A stretch of DNA of 64,000 nucleotides, taken from positions 35,393 through 99,392 of the forward strand of contig CACXCA010000031.1 in assembly GCA_902766045.1 (NCBI GenBank), written 5' to 3'. Made by a program: the position numbers and the translations under genes. The notes under the pieces were generated by a model, which was not told the DNA's origin, made no database searches, and worked only from the letters and a program-made list of their open reading frames with translations. The DNA comes from an uncultured Bacteroidales bacterium (lineage in GTDB: Bacteria > Bacteroidota > Bacteroidia > Bacteroidales > Paludibacteraceae). Below, piece by piece: positions 33,538 to 42,535 of this stretch; position 1 is the first letter of the stretch, and each line of letters opens with the position of its first letter.

Positions 33538-34287
33538 ATGAAAAATTTAAAACTTATGATGATTGGGATAGGATTTCTTTCCTTCCTTTCGTGTACACAA
33601 ACCAGCCAATACGCTGTTAAAAAATATGTTGAGGATGAGAATGCAAAATTGCCTATTAAAGTGACAGAATATGAGTCGTATGATAGTATAAAATGTAATG
33701 GGAAGGAAAATAACGTCATCATGTATTATAGTGTTACTAGTGACTTGGTTGCCAAAAGTATAAAGGAGCAGGATTCTGAGTTGGCTAAAAAAATTTTTAT
33801 AGATTTGATTCATAAGAGACCAGATTTGTGGGTGTTTATACAAATGATGAAGAATGCAGACTATTCTATAACAGTGAAATACCTCACGAGTGAGCATGCG
33901 GTAGTAAAGGAGATTACAGTCACTCCAGAAGAGTATGGGCAAGAGGTAGATGCTGCACAAGCAAAAATCAATGTGAAGGATAAAATCAATGACGAGGTGA
34001 AATCTATAAAATCTCTATGTCCGTCAGATGTTGATGAATACACTATCTTGAAAGATGTAGAGATGGATTGGGAGAAGATGCGTTTCACTTATCAGTATGA
34101 ACTGCATGACGTTGAGATTGAAGATCCAAACGAATTTAAAGATAACATGAGGGAACATATAAGACCAATTGTATTAGGCCCTGCGTTGATGCTCTATAGG
34201 GAATCCAACATTACCATCATATATCAATACAAGGTGGCTGATGATACAATAAAAATCCTTTTTATGCCTGAGGAGAATTACCAATGA
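33538..34287 (+). CDS. Hypothetical lipoprotein
   Basis: 249 residues from the ATG at 33538, which opens a signal peptide with lipobox FLSC (Cys19); the frame is open further upstream, but that part overlaps the previous gene and lacks a signal. The mature protein is mixed: YYSVTSDLVAKSIKEQDSELAKKIFIDLI suggests helices, followed by strands with ITVTPEEYGQEVD and a C-terminal ITIIYQYKVADDTIKILF. No family recognised. A long hairpin and tRNA-Gly follow. Confidence 0.7.
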   Translation: MKNLKLMMIGIGFLSFLSCTQTSQYAVKKYVEDENAKLPIKVTEYESYDSIKCNGKENNVIMYYSVTSDLVAKSIKEQDSELAKKIFIDLIHKRPDLWVFIQMMKNADYSITVKYLTSEHAVVKEITVTPEEYGQEVDAAQAKINVKDKINDEVKSIKSLCPSDVDEYTILKDVEMDWEKMRFTYQYELHDVEIEDPNEFKDNMREHIRPIVLGPALMLYRESNITIIYQYKVADDTIKILFMPEENYQ

Positions 34288-34347
34288 TTTCAGACATAAA
34301 TAATAAGATATCTATAATTTACGATTCAATTCTAAAAGGTATAAAAA

Positions 34348-34432
34348 AAAGAGGATGTGTCCCAAGGTGAACTGAACCCCGAAAGTTTTTTTGTCCAACT
34401 TTCGGGGTTCAGTTCAAGGATGCATCCTCTTT
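34348..34432 (-). terminator. Long hairpin built from two IS3-type ends; minus-strand terminator after tRNA-Gly
   Basis: AAAGAGGATG...AAGG and ATGCATCCTCTTT pair over the outside, and inside TGAACTGAACCCCGAAAGT (34368-34386) pairs with ACTTTCGGGGTTCAGTTCA (34398-34416). Read on the minus strand the hairpin is followed by a run of T residues, so it should terminate transcription of the tRNA. The inner arms look like terminal repeats of IS3/IS150-group insertion sequences (TGAACTGAACCCCGAAAGTTGG). Confidence 0.75.
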
Positions 34433-34433
34433 G

Positions 34434-34506
34434 AGCGGTAAACGGGACTCGAACCCGCGACCCCCAGCTTGGGAAGCTAGTGCTCTACCAACTGAGCTAT
34501 TACCGC
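34434..34506 (-). tRNA. tRNA-Gly (anticodon CCC)
   Basis: 73 nt. On the minus strand GCGGTAA pairs with TTACCGC in the acceptor stem; D-loop AGCTCAGTTGGTAGAGC; anticodon stem CTAGC/GCTGG around TTCCCAA, giving anticodon CCC; T arm GGGTTCGAACCC. CCA is not encoded. All stems are intact. Confidence 0.95.
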
Positions 34507-34663
34507 AAGCCTATTAGCTAATTCTTTTTGTTTTATGGTATTGCAAAGGTAATCTTTTTTTTGAATTTGAAATGTCTGGTAGAGAATAAATTTATGATTG
34601 CATATAAAAAGGAAGAATGTGGACATTCACTCACATTCTTCCTTCTGTTTGGGTCGGAATCGA

Positions 34664-36835
34664 TTATTTGCTTAAGACGACGGATTTGTTGTAGAGGTCA
34701 TCGTAGGCATTGAAAATCTCCAATAAACTGTTCCAATCCTGAGCAGGGTATTCCACATTGTTGATATCCCATTCGACAGAGAGAATCAATTTGTCGTTTT
34801 CAACTTTTGCAGTAGAAGTGAACAACCCGCATTTGTTTGTGACAGAACTTTCAAGAGTTGACAAGTTTTCTACTTTATAGCCGCTTGGTATATTAAGACT
34901 TATCTTATAGATAACTTGTGCGGTGCTGTTAAAGACAATATTTGATTTTCGATCTTTCTTTAAAGCAGAAAACCCTAAATTCTTGAGCAGGTATCCAACA
35001 CTGACGATCTTGCTGTTGGGAGCAGTCCGCACCATTTCTCCCACTTTGGTTGAGGAGGTATATGTGAATTGCGGTTGGTTGGCGAATAATCCGTAGGATT
35101 TTATGTTATATTGCTGCAGCTTTTTCACAGGATTGCGGAAATATTCCTCTGCTTCACTTTCAAAAGCTTTTTTCTGAAAGTAAGGTTCTAACTCAAAATA
35201 AGCCGTGTATTGGTCGATTAGATTTTGATCCATTCCATTTTTCTTTGCTGTCTCTTCGTATGTTTGGGTAATATTGAAGTGCTTGCGCATAATGGAATCC
35301 CATTGTTGGAAAGTTCCTAGATCTTTACGGATATCAATTTTATCAGTTCCGAGAATTGAAACTGTTCGATCTATGTTAAGAGCGTTGACGTCTGTATCGT
35401 CCAATGTCGCATTGATTACATACTCAGATCGGTTTTTGTTGGCAGGCGTAATGTTGATCTTCTTTCGTGTAAGCTTGTTGTAGTCGGTACAGAGTTTGTA
35501 TTTCAATGGTTTGTTGGCCGCATCAATCAGAATAGCTTCCATGCCTTCATAAACAGAAGGTTGGTCTATGGCACAAGGTAGGTTGTTGGAACAAGGGTAG
35601 TAACAAGTGCCATCTTTTAATTTTATGACTGAGTTATATGATTCTTCGAAGAGTTGGTTTTCCCAATTTCCTGCATATCTATTGTTTACTATACCGTAGG
35701 TGCGCGTTAAACCTAATTTTGTGGTCATGACAGAGAAGAAGACCCAGAAGGCATCAGGTGTAATGGAAATATCATTTCCGTTTCGGGCAAAACATAGATA
35801 ATTGTAAACCTCGTCGGCTATTTGTTTCTCAGATAGATTAGGATGCTGAGCCAAGTATTTTTTCAAATAGACGAAAGCTTTGTTGTAAAATTTAATATAT
35901 TCATTCGTGGTCGTCGCACGAATTTTGGAATAATAAAATGCATGATCGCTTATTATTTCGTTGATTTTATTTGCTTCTGTTTGTTTTGTCATGCGGTTTA
36001 TTTTACTAAATTTCTTAATCATAGGAGCATTAGAACAGCCTGTTAGGTATTTGTCATACCATATTTTCAAACGAGGTTCGTCTCTATATGGAGCGTTGAA
36101 TACTTCTTTTGGTTGTTTGTCAATGTCTGTAAGTTCAAAATCCAAATGTGTTTTGTCCTTGTCGTTTATCTCTTTTGGTTTTATATAACTAGGTAGCCAA
36201 TACCAAGATTCCTGAGTGCGATACTGTGACGTTATATCTCCGTGGAAACGATATTTTTGAATTGGAGCAAAGTCGCTGAGCGGATATTCAATTTGCTTGC
36301 TGCTTAACATGTCTAATTCTTGATAAATGAAATAGTCAACGATATCTCCTTTTTGCAAATTGGGCACAGCGATTTTCGACACATTGTTTTTGGTATTCTT
36401 CCCTTTTAAGTTTGTACCGACTTTGATATAATCATTGGGATTTAATTCGATAAGAGAACCATCTTGTTTGTGAATACGGATACCCACAACGCTTTTTTGC
36501 GTCTGTGAATAATTTTTGTATTCGATTTCAGAAAAAGATTTAATGGCACTGTTGTCGTTTATCTTCACGAGACATCGAGATAGTTTCGTGATGGTTATAG
36601 GGAGTGCTTCGCCAGCAAGAACGAGCCTCATTTTGCCTATGAATTCATCATATTTTGCAAGAAATATGATAGGTTCATTTTTGTATTTGTCTTTCACGGT
36701 GAAATCATTGAATTCAGGCATGTCAGTACGAGCCCATATTTCATTAATCTTTTTTTCTTCGTTAAGCGGTCTCCTTTTCGCGTGAGAAGGAAGGACGAGT
36801 AGTAGAGCTACTATAATTGCTATGTATTTTTTCAT
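34664..36835 (-). CDS. Exported transglutaminase-fold (DUF3857-type) protein, apparently inactive
   Basis: 723 residues with a Sec signal peptide (about 1-19, ending SHA). An N-terminal beta-sandwich like DUF3857 (RIHKQDGSLIELNPNDYIKVG, then LQKGDIVDYFIYQELDM) is followed by the helical region of a transglutaminase-like domain (about 330-440). The catalytic Cys expected after a YxDC motif is replaced (ARNGNDISITPDAFW) and the His and Asp positions read YNSV and YYPC, so the Cys-His-Asp triad is missing. A C-terminal DUF3858-like sandwich follows. Probably a periplasmic binding or scaffold protein rather than an enzyme. It forms a tandem pair with the next gene (same strand, 47 bp apart), an intact relative. 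Confidence 0.8.
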   Translation of the reverse strand: MKKYIAIIVALLLVLPSHAKRRPLNEEKKINEIWARTDMPEFNDFTVKDKYKNEPIIFLAKYDEFIGKMRLVLAGEALPITITKLSRCLVKINDNSAIKSFSEIEYKNYSQTQKSVVGIRIHKQDGSLIELNPNDYIKVGTNLKGKNTKNNVSKIAVPNLQKGDIVDYFIYQELDMLSSKQIEYPLSDFAPIQKYRFHGDITSQYRTQESWYWLPSYIKPKEINDKDKTHLDFELTDIDKQPKEVFNAPYRDEPRLKIWYDKYLTGCSNAPMIKKFSKINRMTKQTEANKINEIISDHAFYYSKIRATTTNEYIKFYNKAFVYLKKYLAQHPNLSEKQIADEVYNYLCFARNGNDISITPDAFWVFFSVMTTKLGLTRTYGIVNNRYAGNWENQLFEESYNSVIKLKDGTCYYPCSNNLPCAIDQPSVYEGMEAILIDAANKPLKYKLCTDYNKLTRKKINITPANKNRSEYVINATLDDTDVNALNIDRTVSILGTDKIDIRKDLGTFQQWDSIMRKHFNITQTYEETAKKNGMDQNLIDQYTAYFELEPYFQKKAFESEAEEYFRNPVKKLQQYNIKSYGLFANQPQFTYTSSTKVGEMVRTAPNSKIVSVGYLLKNLGFSALKKDRKSNIVFNSTAQVIYKISLNIPSGYKVENLSTLESSVTNKCGLFTSTAKVENDKLILSVEWDINNVEYPAQDWNSLLEIFNAYDDLYNKSVVLSK

Positions 36836-36882
36836 TTTATATAAGAATTGTGGATGGAATTATCCTGTTTTTACAATATGAT

Positions 36883-38763
36883 TTATTTCTCTAATATGAG
36901 CATCTCCAAATAAGCGGATTTCAATTTCTCAAGATCCTTATTCCATTCACTCAGTTGTTCTTGAGGAATTGTTTGTTCCTTGAGTGTGATGGACCTTTTG
37001 TAGAGGATTTTATTTCCTTTTAGCTCGTATTTTATTTCAAATTTGTATTTCTGCTTGTCTATCTTCAGATCGGCAGGTTTGTGGGTCAGTTTATAGCCGG
37101 AAGGAATTGTCAGTTCAGAAGTGTAAGCATCTACTGCTTTGTACTTGAAATATAGGTTGCTCTTCTTTTTATCTTCGTCTGTTTCCAGCGATAAAAATCG
37201 GTGGGTGATATCCATGGATATGTAATATTTGTTGTCTGATTTGACAATTGGTTCTTCCAGAATGAAAGGATATTCCACGATTACTTCCTTATCTGCTGAT
37301 GTTACACCAGATAGTTCCACCTGCTCATTGGTTGGAGGGAGACCTTTGAATCCTTTCCTTTGAAGTGATTTCAAGATGTCAGAGAAATCATCGTCGAAAT
37401 AGTAGAGGAACTTGATTTTATCATCACCTCTTTGGATGTTTTTGAATTTCCCTTCTAATCCTTTTTCTGTTATTGTCATGGATATATAGGTGCTATCCAA
37501 ATTGTTGTGGGGACGGCTGGCAGGTACGTGGGTGAGGATACAGTTGTTCCCGTTCTCCATCATTACAGGACGACCTGCGATAGAACTTGGATATTCTTTC
37601 ATTGCAGCATATTCACATGTGGCATCAAGATATATGGTGTCTTTCCCTATGATAGCAGCACAAATGGCGTGATTATCTACAGCCAGTGACGGGGTGGAGT
37701 AGTCGTAAGGAAGATCATTTGTTCCTAACCAGACCATTCTGCTGTCGATACCTTCACATCTTAGCATGTTACGAAGAAGATTTGCCATGCCTTTGCAATC
37801 ACCGTATTTGTCATCCAATACCCTGCTGGCTAGTTGAGGCTTGAAACCAGCAATTCCGTTTTCAAAAGCTATATAACGAATATTTTTTTGTACCCATTGA
37901 TAAAGGGTGGAGACTTTTTCGTAGTTGTTCTTGCAGTGGGCTACAATCTTATGGGTCTCCTTGCATATACTGTCGGTATTTTCGGTGATTTGAGCCATCA
38001 GTTGATTGTACCATTGATATTGATTTTGCGCTGTGGAAAATAATGTCATTTCTTTGCTGCTGGATAGTGTTGCAGATTTATAGACAAATAACAGACTAGG
38101 GAAAGTGTATAATGGCGGTTGTGTGTGATTTTCCTCTCGAAGAGGTTTCACATTTTCCATAGTGTATGTGTAGGTGTTTTTTTTGCCATCTGGTTTTGTT
38201 GTTTTGGTCACCTTTCCGTTGAAATTGAATTCTTTGATTTCCATGTTTAGCCAAGAAGGCACTTCCACTATGATGGTGTGCTTGCCGATAAATTCAGATT
38301 CGGCGAAAACGGCTTTTGCCAGATATAAAGCATTATTGTAGTTTTGATCGTATTCGAAGGTCGCTTTTTCTCCAGCAGCTTTCAAATTGGTTTGACAGTT
38401 GCATATGTTCATGCCATCAAAAAAGATGCCATCATTGTCTAAATTAGATGAGAAGAAATAGGTGACACGTTCTGACTTGATATTAGTTAGTTTAGAATCC
38501 TCTTCATTATAATAAATTTGGAATTCGTGATTGGCTCCATACCGACGGTTCATGTATTTGGTTTTTACCGAACGTGAGGCGGAAACACCCGATGAGTTGC
38601 GGGAGTAGGAGATGGTTTCTACTTTTTCCGTGATAATAATGTCGTCTTCAGGTTCGAGAAAGCTCTCGTATTGAGCTAATGGATTGTTCGCTGCATAAAT
38701 AGAGGCAGGTAAGCCTAATCCGAGAAAGAACAGCGATGTGATGAATTTTAATTTTTTCTTCAT
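36883..38763 (-). CDS. Exported transglutaminase-like protein with intact triad (DUF3857/transglutaminase)
   Basis: 626 residues; signal peptide about 1-23 (LPASIYA). DUF3857-like N-terminal part to about residue 270, then a transglutaminase-like domain with the complete catalytic triad: Cys323 (DKYGDCKGMANLL), His365 (DNHAIC) and Asp380 (YLDATCEY). A beta-rich C-terminal region follows. Such proteins are common in Bacteroidota and are thought to act as periplasmic or surface cysteine peptidases or transglutaminases; substrates are unknown. It is the first gene of a two-gene minus-strand unit with a TATATTTG promoter box at 38781-38788. Confidence 0.87.
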   Translation of the reverse strand: MKKKLKFITSLFFLGLGLPASIYAANNPLAQYESFLEPEDDIIITEKVETISYSRNSSGVSASRSVKTKYMNRRYGANHEFQIYYNEEDSKLTNIKSERVTYFFSSNLDNDGIFFDGMNICNCQTNLKAAGEKATFEYDQNYNNALYLAKAVFAESEFIGKHTIIVEVPSWLNMEIKEFNFNGKVTKTTKPDGKKNTYTYTMENVKPLREENHTQPPLYTFPSLLFVYKSATLSSSKEMTLFSTAQNQYQWYNQLMAQITENTDSICKETHKIVAHCKNNYEKVSTLYQWVQKNIRYIAFENGIAGFKPQLASRVLDDKYGDCKGMANLLRNMLRCEGIDSRMVWLGTNDLPYDYSTPSLAVDNHAICAAIIGKDTIYLDATCEYAAMKEYPSSIAGRPVMMENGNNCILTHVPASRPHNNLDSTYISMTITEKGLEGKFKNIQRGDDKIKFLYYFDDDFSDILKSLQRKGFKGLPPTNEQVELSGVTSADKEVIVEYPFILEEPIVKSDNKYYISMDITHRFLSLETDEDKKKSNLYFKYKAVDAYTSELTIPSGYKLTHKPADLKIDKQKYKFEIKYELKGNKILYKRSITLKEQTIPQEQLSEWNKDLEKLKSAYLEMLILEK

Positions 38764-38780
38764 GGTGTATGTTTTTTTTA

Positions 38781-38788
38781 CAAATATA
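38781..38788 (-). promoter_or_regulatory. -7 box for the transglutaminase-like gene pair
   Basis: On the minus strand this reads TATATTTG, 18 nt upstream of the start codon, exact consensus. Confidence 0.6.
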
Positions 38789-38890
38789 GAATTAAAAAAA
38801 AGTAAAATATGAGAAACAAATATGTGATGATTAAAAATCTGTATTTTTTGAAGGTCCCTAAATCTTTAAAATAGTAAATAAATATGAGGA

Positions 38891-38924
38891 TAAAAAAAGA
38901 GACTCTGAAAAATCAGAATCTCTT
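38891..38924 (-). terminator. Intrinsic terminator after tRNA-Gln
   Basis: On the minus strand AAGAGATTCTGA pairs with TCAGAGTCTCTT (one U-G wobble) around TTTT and is followed by TTTTTT. Nine nt beyond the tRNA 3' end. Confidence 0.85.
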
Positions 38925-38932
38925 TGGATTGG

Positions 38933-39003
38933 TTGTCTCACGAGGATTCGAACCTCGACAGACAGTACCAAAAACTGTAGTGCTACCATTACACCATGAG
39001 ACA
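38933..39003 (-). tRNA. tRNA-Gln (anticodon TTG)
   Basis: 71 nt. Acceptor TGTCTCA/TGAGACA with A as discriminator; anticodon stem ACAGT/ACTGT around TTTTGGT gives TTG; T arm CGAGGTTCGAATCCTCG. CCA not encoded. Confidence 0.95.
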
Positions 39004-39156
39004 ATCCTAAATTGCTTTCTTTTCGAAAGCGATGCAAAGGTACTACCTTTTTTTGTTTAATCAAAATTTTACACTGTGTTTTTTCTTAAAAAAATTCCAA
39101 AAGAGAAGAATAAAGAAGAAAAGACAGTGATATTGTTTGATAATCAGAAGATTGTG

Positions 39157-40452
39157 TTATTTGGCAATAATTAAGTAGTAGTTCTTCTTACCACGTTGGA
39201 TCAGGATATACTTGTTATTAAGTAAATTTTCTGAATTGATTACAACGTCAGCCTCTGTGATTTTCTCCTTATTAATAGAAACGCCACCGCCTTGGACTAG
39301 TTTGCGCATCTCTCCTTTAGAACTGAAAATGTTGGTGTTAGTAGCCAGCAGGTCGGATGCTTTAATTCCGTTCGACAAATCGTTTTTAGAGACTTCAAAT
39401 TGAGGAACACCTTCAAATACGGAAAGGAATGTCTCTTCATCCAATTTTTTTAGAGAATCAGATGTGGCATTACCGAATAGGATATTGGAAGCTTCTACGG
39501 CAGCATCGTAATCCTCCTGAGAATGTACCATGATGGTAATTTCCTTGGCCAATCTTTTTTGTAATGGGCGTAAATGAGGAGCCTCTTTTTGTTCCTGAAT
39601 AAGAGCGTTGATTTCGTCGTGAGGAAGACTTGTGAATATTTTAATGTATTTTTCAGCATCCTCATCAGAGACGTTCAACCAGAATTGATAGAATTTATAT
39701 GGAGAGGTGTATCGTCTATCCAACCATACGTTACCCGATTCGGTTTTTCCGAATTTCTTTCCGTCTGCTTTTGTGATCAAAGGGCAAGTTAGGGCGAAAG
39801 CTTCGTTTCCGGAGATTTTGCGAATCATCTCGGTTCCAGTTGTGATATTTCCCCATTGATCGGCACCACCTAGTTGAAGTTTGCAATTTTTATGTTCATT
39901 CAAATAAACAAAATCATATCCTTGAAGTAGTTGGTAAGAAAATTCGGTAAAGGACATTCCGTCTGCGCCATTTTCTCCTGTGAAACGACGTTTGACAGAA
40001 TCTTTGGACATCATATAGTTGACGGTGATAAGTTTTCCGATATTTCTGATGAAGTCGAGAAAAGTGAAATCTTTCATCCAGTCATAATTGTTGACTAGTT
40101 CAGCAGCGTTTTCTGCATTGCTGTTGAAATCAAGAAATTTCTCTAATTGTTTTTTAATACATTCTTGATTATGTCGTAGTTTAGGCTCATCGATTAATAC
40201 ACGTTCTTGTGATTTTCCAGAAGGATCGCCGATCATTCCTGTTGCCCCTCCGATTAATGCAATTGGTTTGTGACCACTACGTTGGAAGTGACGAAGCATC
40301 ATGACTCCGACGAGGTGACCTATGTGAAGAGAGTCAGCTGTAGGATCTATACCCAAATAAGCAGAAGTCATCTCTTTTTTCAATTGTTCTTCAGTTCCGG
40401 GGGTCATGTCTTGAATCATGCCACGCCATTTCAGTTCTTCGACAAAATTCAT
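39157..40452 (-). CDS. tyrS: Tyrosyl-tRNA synthetase
   Basis: 431 residues. Class I signatures: HIGH variant HIGH itself in [13 protein letters not shown] (about residues 39-46) and the KMSKS variant KFGKTESG near residue 233. [31 protein letters not shown] is the tyrosine-site region. A C-terminal S4-like RNA-binding domain ([19 protein letters not shown]) closes the protein. Charges tRNA-Tyr in the cytoplasm. Monocistronic; promoter box at 40525-40532. Confidence 0.97.
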   Translation of the reverse strand: MNFVEELKWRGMIQDMTPGTEEQLKKEMTSAYLGIDPTADSLHIGHLVGVMMLRHFQRSGHKPIALIGGATGMIGDPSGKSQERVLIDEPKLRHNQECIKKQLEKFLDFNSNAENAAELVNNYDWMKDFTFLDFIRNIGKLITVNYMMSKDSVKRRFTGENGADGMSFTEFSYQLLQGYDFVYLNEHKNCKLQLGGADQWGNITTGTEMIRKISGNEAFALTCPLITKADGKKFGKTESGNVWLDRRYTSPYKFYQFWLNVSDEDAEKYIKIFTSLPHDEINALIQEQKEAPHLRPLQKRLAKEITIMVHSQEDYDAAVEASNILFGNATSDSLKKLDEETFLSVFEGVPQFEVSKNDLSNGIKASDLLATNTNIFSSKGEMRKLVQGGGVSINKEKITEADVVINSENLLNNKYILIQRGKKNYYLIIAK

Positions 40453-40524
40453 ATTTAATCTATTTTTTTATTATTGATTCGTTTTCTTTTGTTTCTGTCG
40501 ATAAAGACAGTATAAATTTGGCTG

Positions 40525-40532
40525 CAAAGATA
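40525..40532 (-). promoter_or_regulatory. -7 box of the tyrS promoter
   Basis: TATCTTTG on the minus strand, about 73 nt upstream of the start, leaving a moderate 5' UTR in which no clear T-box structure was seen. Confidence 0.5.
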
Positions 40533-40585
40533 AAGAATCTTTCTGTCATTCTATTTTTATTCTTTACTTTTTATGATATTACTAT

Positions 40586-40615
40586 TTTGAAATTTACAGA
40601 ATTGCATTAACTTTG
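40586..40615 (+). promoter_or_regulatory. Bacteroidota-type promoter of efp
   Basis: TTTG at 40586-40589 and TAACTTTG at 40608-40615, 18 nt apart. It overlaps the upstream part of the open frame, which rules out a start before 40655. Confidence 0.65.
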
Positions 40616-40654
40616 CAACCTGAAAATGAAAAGATAATTTTAAAGCAATTTAAT

Positions 40655-41218
40655 ATGATTAATGCACAAGACATTAAAAATGGAACCTGCATTCGTATGG
40701 ATGGCAAGCTCTATTTTTGTATTGAGTTCCTGCATGTAAAGCCAGGAAAGGGTAATACATTTATGCGTACAAAGTTGAAAAATGTTGTCAATGGACTCGT
40801 TGTTGAGAAACGTTTCAACATTGGTGAAAAATTGGAAGATGTTCGTGTAGAACGTCGTGAGCACCAATACTTGTATAAAGAGGGTGAAAATTATATTTTC
40901 ATGAATAATGAAACATTCGAACAAATTCCTATCGCTCATGATTTGATTACTGGTGTAGAATTCATGAAGGAGAGTGATGTTGTGGAGGTTGTATTCGATG
41001 CGTCAACAGAGTCTGTTTTGTTTGCTGAAATGCCAGTGAAGACTCCGTTGAAGATTACTTATACAGAGCCAGGATTGAAGGGAGATACAGCAACTAACAC
41101 ATTGAAGCCAGCTACAGTGGAAACAGGTGCAACAGTACGCGTTCCATTGTTTATTAACGAGGGAGAAACTATTTTGGTTGATACTCGTGATGGTTCATAT
41201 ATTGAACGTGTGAAATAA
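40655..41218 (+). CDS. efp: Translation elongation factor P
   Basis: 187 residues from the ATG at 40655 ([43 protein letters not shown]). The lysine at the tip of the KPGKGN loop is the residue that stimulates peptidyl transfer on polyproline stretches and that is modified in some bacteria. The C-terminal barrel ends with the usual [15 protein letters not shown] signature. The upstream in-frame TTG at 40613 lies in the promoter. A terminator follows at 41239. Confidence 0.96.
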   Translation: MINAQDIKNGTCIRMDGKLYFCIEFLHVKPGKGNTFMRTKLKNVVNGLVVEKRFNIGEKLEDVRVERREHQYLYKEGENYIFMNNETFEQIPIAHDLITGVEFMKESDVVEVVFDASTESVLFAEMPVKTPLKITYTEPGLKGDTATNTLKPATVETGATVRVPLFINEGETILVDTRDGSYIERVK

Positions 41219-41238
41219 TAAAACCATATAGTTCAGAC

Positions 41239-41269
41239 GAGGGGACATTGATTGTTCCCTCTTTTTTTC
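41239..41269 (+). terminator. Intrinsic terminator of efp
   Basis: GAGGGGACA and TGTTCCCTC pair (one G-U) around TTGAT, followed by seven T residues. The next gene's start lies 3 nt after it, so that gene is either read through or has its own start signals in this segment. Confidence 0.8.
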
Positions 41270-41271
41270 TT

Positions 41272-42051
41272 ATGTGTTATATCTGGAAATATATTCAGTA
41301 TCTATTCAAGTCGAAGCATAGAAGAGGATTTGGAATCCATTCTCCGTATGTATATTACCTGATGACGATGGTTATAGAGAATAAGCATCCGTACTATCGA
41401 TTCAGTCAGGTGGAGACATTGCGTAAGATTTTAAAGAAATCATCCAAGAAACTATTAATTAGCAAGGACGGCGGTGATGGACAGGAGGAGGTGACGCTTT
41501 CTTCTTTGGTTGGAGAAAATACGTTTTCACCATCATACGACCAATTGTTGTTCCGCTTGTCGAAATTCTTTCATCCGCAAAACATTGTTGAGTTTGGTTC
41601 ATCGATTGGAATTAGCACAATTTATTTGGCGTCTCCTGATAGCCGGACGAAAGTTTATGCGGGTGAAAAAGAAAAGGCTGTGTCTGAGTTGTTGAAGATG
41701 AACCTAAAGAAGACGGGAGTGGAAAATGTTCAGGTGTATGAAGATTATAATATGCAACTTGAAAATGTGAAAGAAGATCAGATAGGTTTGGTGTATTTCG
41801 GAAGGACGTGTATGCCAAAAGATATAGAAAAGCTTTATGATGAAGTGAAAAAGAAGTTGGTGACAACGTCAGTTGTGATTATATCAGACATACATAAAGA
41901 CAAAGAAAAAGAGATGGTTTGGAATAAAATAAGGGAGAGTGCAAATGTGAGGGTTGATTTGGATCTTTTCTTTTATGGTATTCTGATTTATAATAATGAT
42001 TTGCAGAGAGAGTCATACAATTTATACTATACGCCTCCGTTATTTCTGTAA
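41272..42051 (+). CDS. Class I SAM-dependent methyltransferase-like protein
   Basis: 259 residues from the ATG at 41272; earlier in-frame codons lie within the efp terminator. The N-terminus YIWKYIQYLFKSKHRRGFGIHSPYVYYL is a conserved basic segment of this Bacteroidota group. The SAM-binding region begins at NIVEFGSSIGISTIYLA (motif I with the G-S-S-I-G form), then VYAGEKEKA (motif II) and SVVIISDIHKDKEKE. Resembles O-methyltransferase-like (CmcI/TrmR-like) proteins; the acceptor is unknown. Confidence 0.75.
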   Translation: MCYIWKYIQYLFKSKHRRGFGIHSPYVYYLMTMVIENKHPYYRFSQVETLRKILKKSSKKLLISKDGGDGQEEVTLSSLVGENTFSPSYDQLLFRLSKFFHPQNIVEFGSSIGISTIYLASPDSRTKVYAGEKEKAVSELLKMNLKKTGVENVQVYEDYNMQLENVKEDQIGLVYFGRTCMPKDIEKLYDEVKKKLVTTSVVIISDIHKDKEKEMVWNKIRESANVRVDLDLFFYGILIYNNDLQRESYNLYYTPPLFL

Positions 42052-42113
42052 AAAAATAATCGAAGGAGATGAAAAAAAGTTTTTAAAATAGTTGGTGACA
42101 ACAAAAAAAAATA

Positions 42114-42121
42114 TATTTTTG
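42114..42121 (+). promoter_or_regulatory. -7 box of the DUF2795 gene
   Basis: TATTTTTG, matching TAnnTTTG, with an A-rich tract before it and a 66-nt leader. Confidence 0.45.
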
Positions 42122-42187
42122 CAATCCTCTACTGGGATGCAAATCAAGTAGTATAAAAGACAAAGTAAAAAATAAATTCTGATTGAA

Positions 42188-42409
42188 ATGTATTGGACAT
42201 TAGAATTAGCTTCGAAGTTAGAAGATGCACCATGGCCAGCAACAAAAGATGAGTTGATTGACTTTGCTGTAAGGTCTGGAGCACCGTTGGAGGTGATTGA
42301 AAATCTCCAAGAGATGGAGGATGAAGGTGATATATACGAAAGCATAGAAGATATATGGCCGGATTATCCAAGTAAGGAAGATTTCTTTTTTAACGAAGAG
42401 GAATATTAG
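42188..42409 (+). CDS. DUF2795 family small acidic protein
   Basis: 73 residues. The start MYWTLELASKLEDAPWPATKDELIDFAVRSGAPLEVIENLQEM is the typical DUF2795 pattern (WPATKxELIxxA..xGAPxxVxxxLxxL), followed by an acidic tail ending in FNEEEY. Cytoplasmic, all-helical, function not established. It stands alone upstream of the T9SS operon, a frequent placement for a small conserved Bacteroidota gene. Confidence 0.85.
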   Translation: MYWTLELASKLEDAPWPATKDELIDFAVRSGAPLEVIENLQEMEDEGDIYESIEDIWPDYPSKEDFFFNEEEY

Positions 42410-42470
42410 AAGTTATTAACAGGGTGTTGAAAAAAAATAAATAAAAAAATGTTTAAATTTCAGCCCTCTA

Positions 42471-42502
42471 TTTGTAAATTATTGTAAAAAATTGTAATAT
42501 TG
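42471..42502 (+). promoter_or_regulatory. Promoter of the porPKLMN operon
   Basis: TTTG at 42471-42474 and TAATATTG at 42495-42502 (one mismatch to TAnnTTTG), 20 nt apart. Confidence 0.55.
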
Positions 42503-42535
42503 TCGTTGATTTCAAATGTGACTAACGTGAGTGGT

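Noticed and set aside
34368..34416. Complete insertion sequence
   Set aside because: Only terminal-repeat-like arms are present; no transposase gene lies nearby.
40613..40654. Upstream TTG start for efp
   Set aside because: It lies inside the -7 promoter box; the ATG at 40655 gives the normal protein length.
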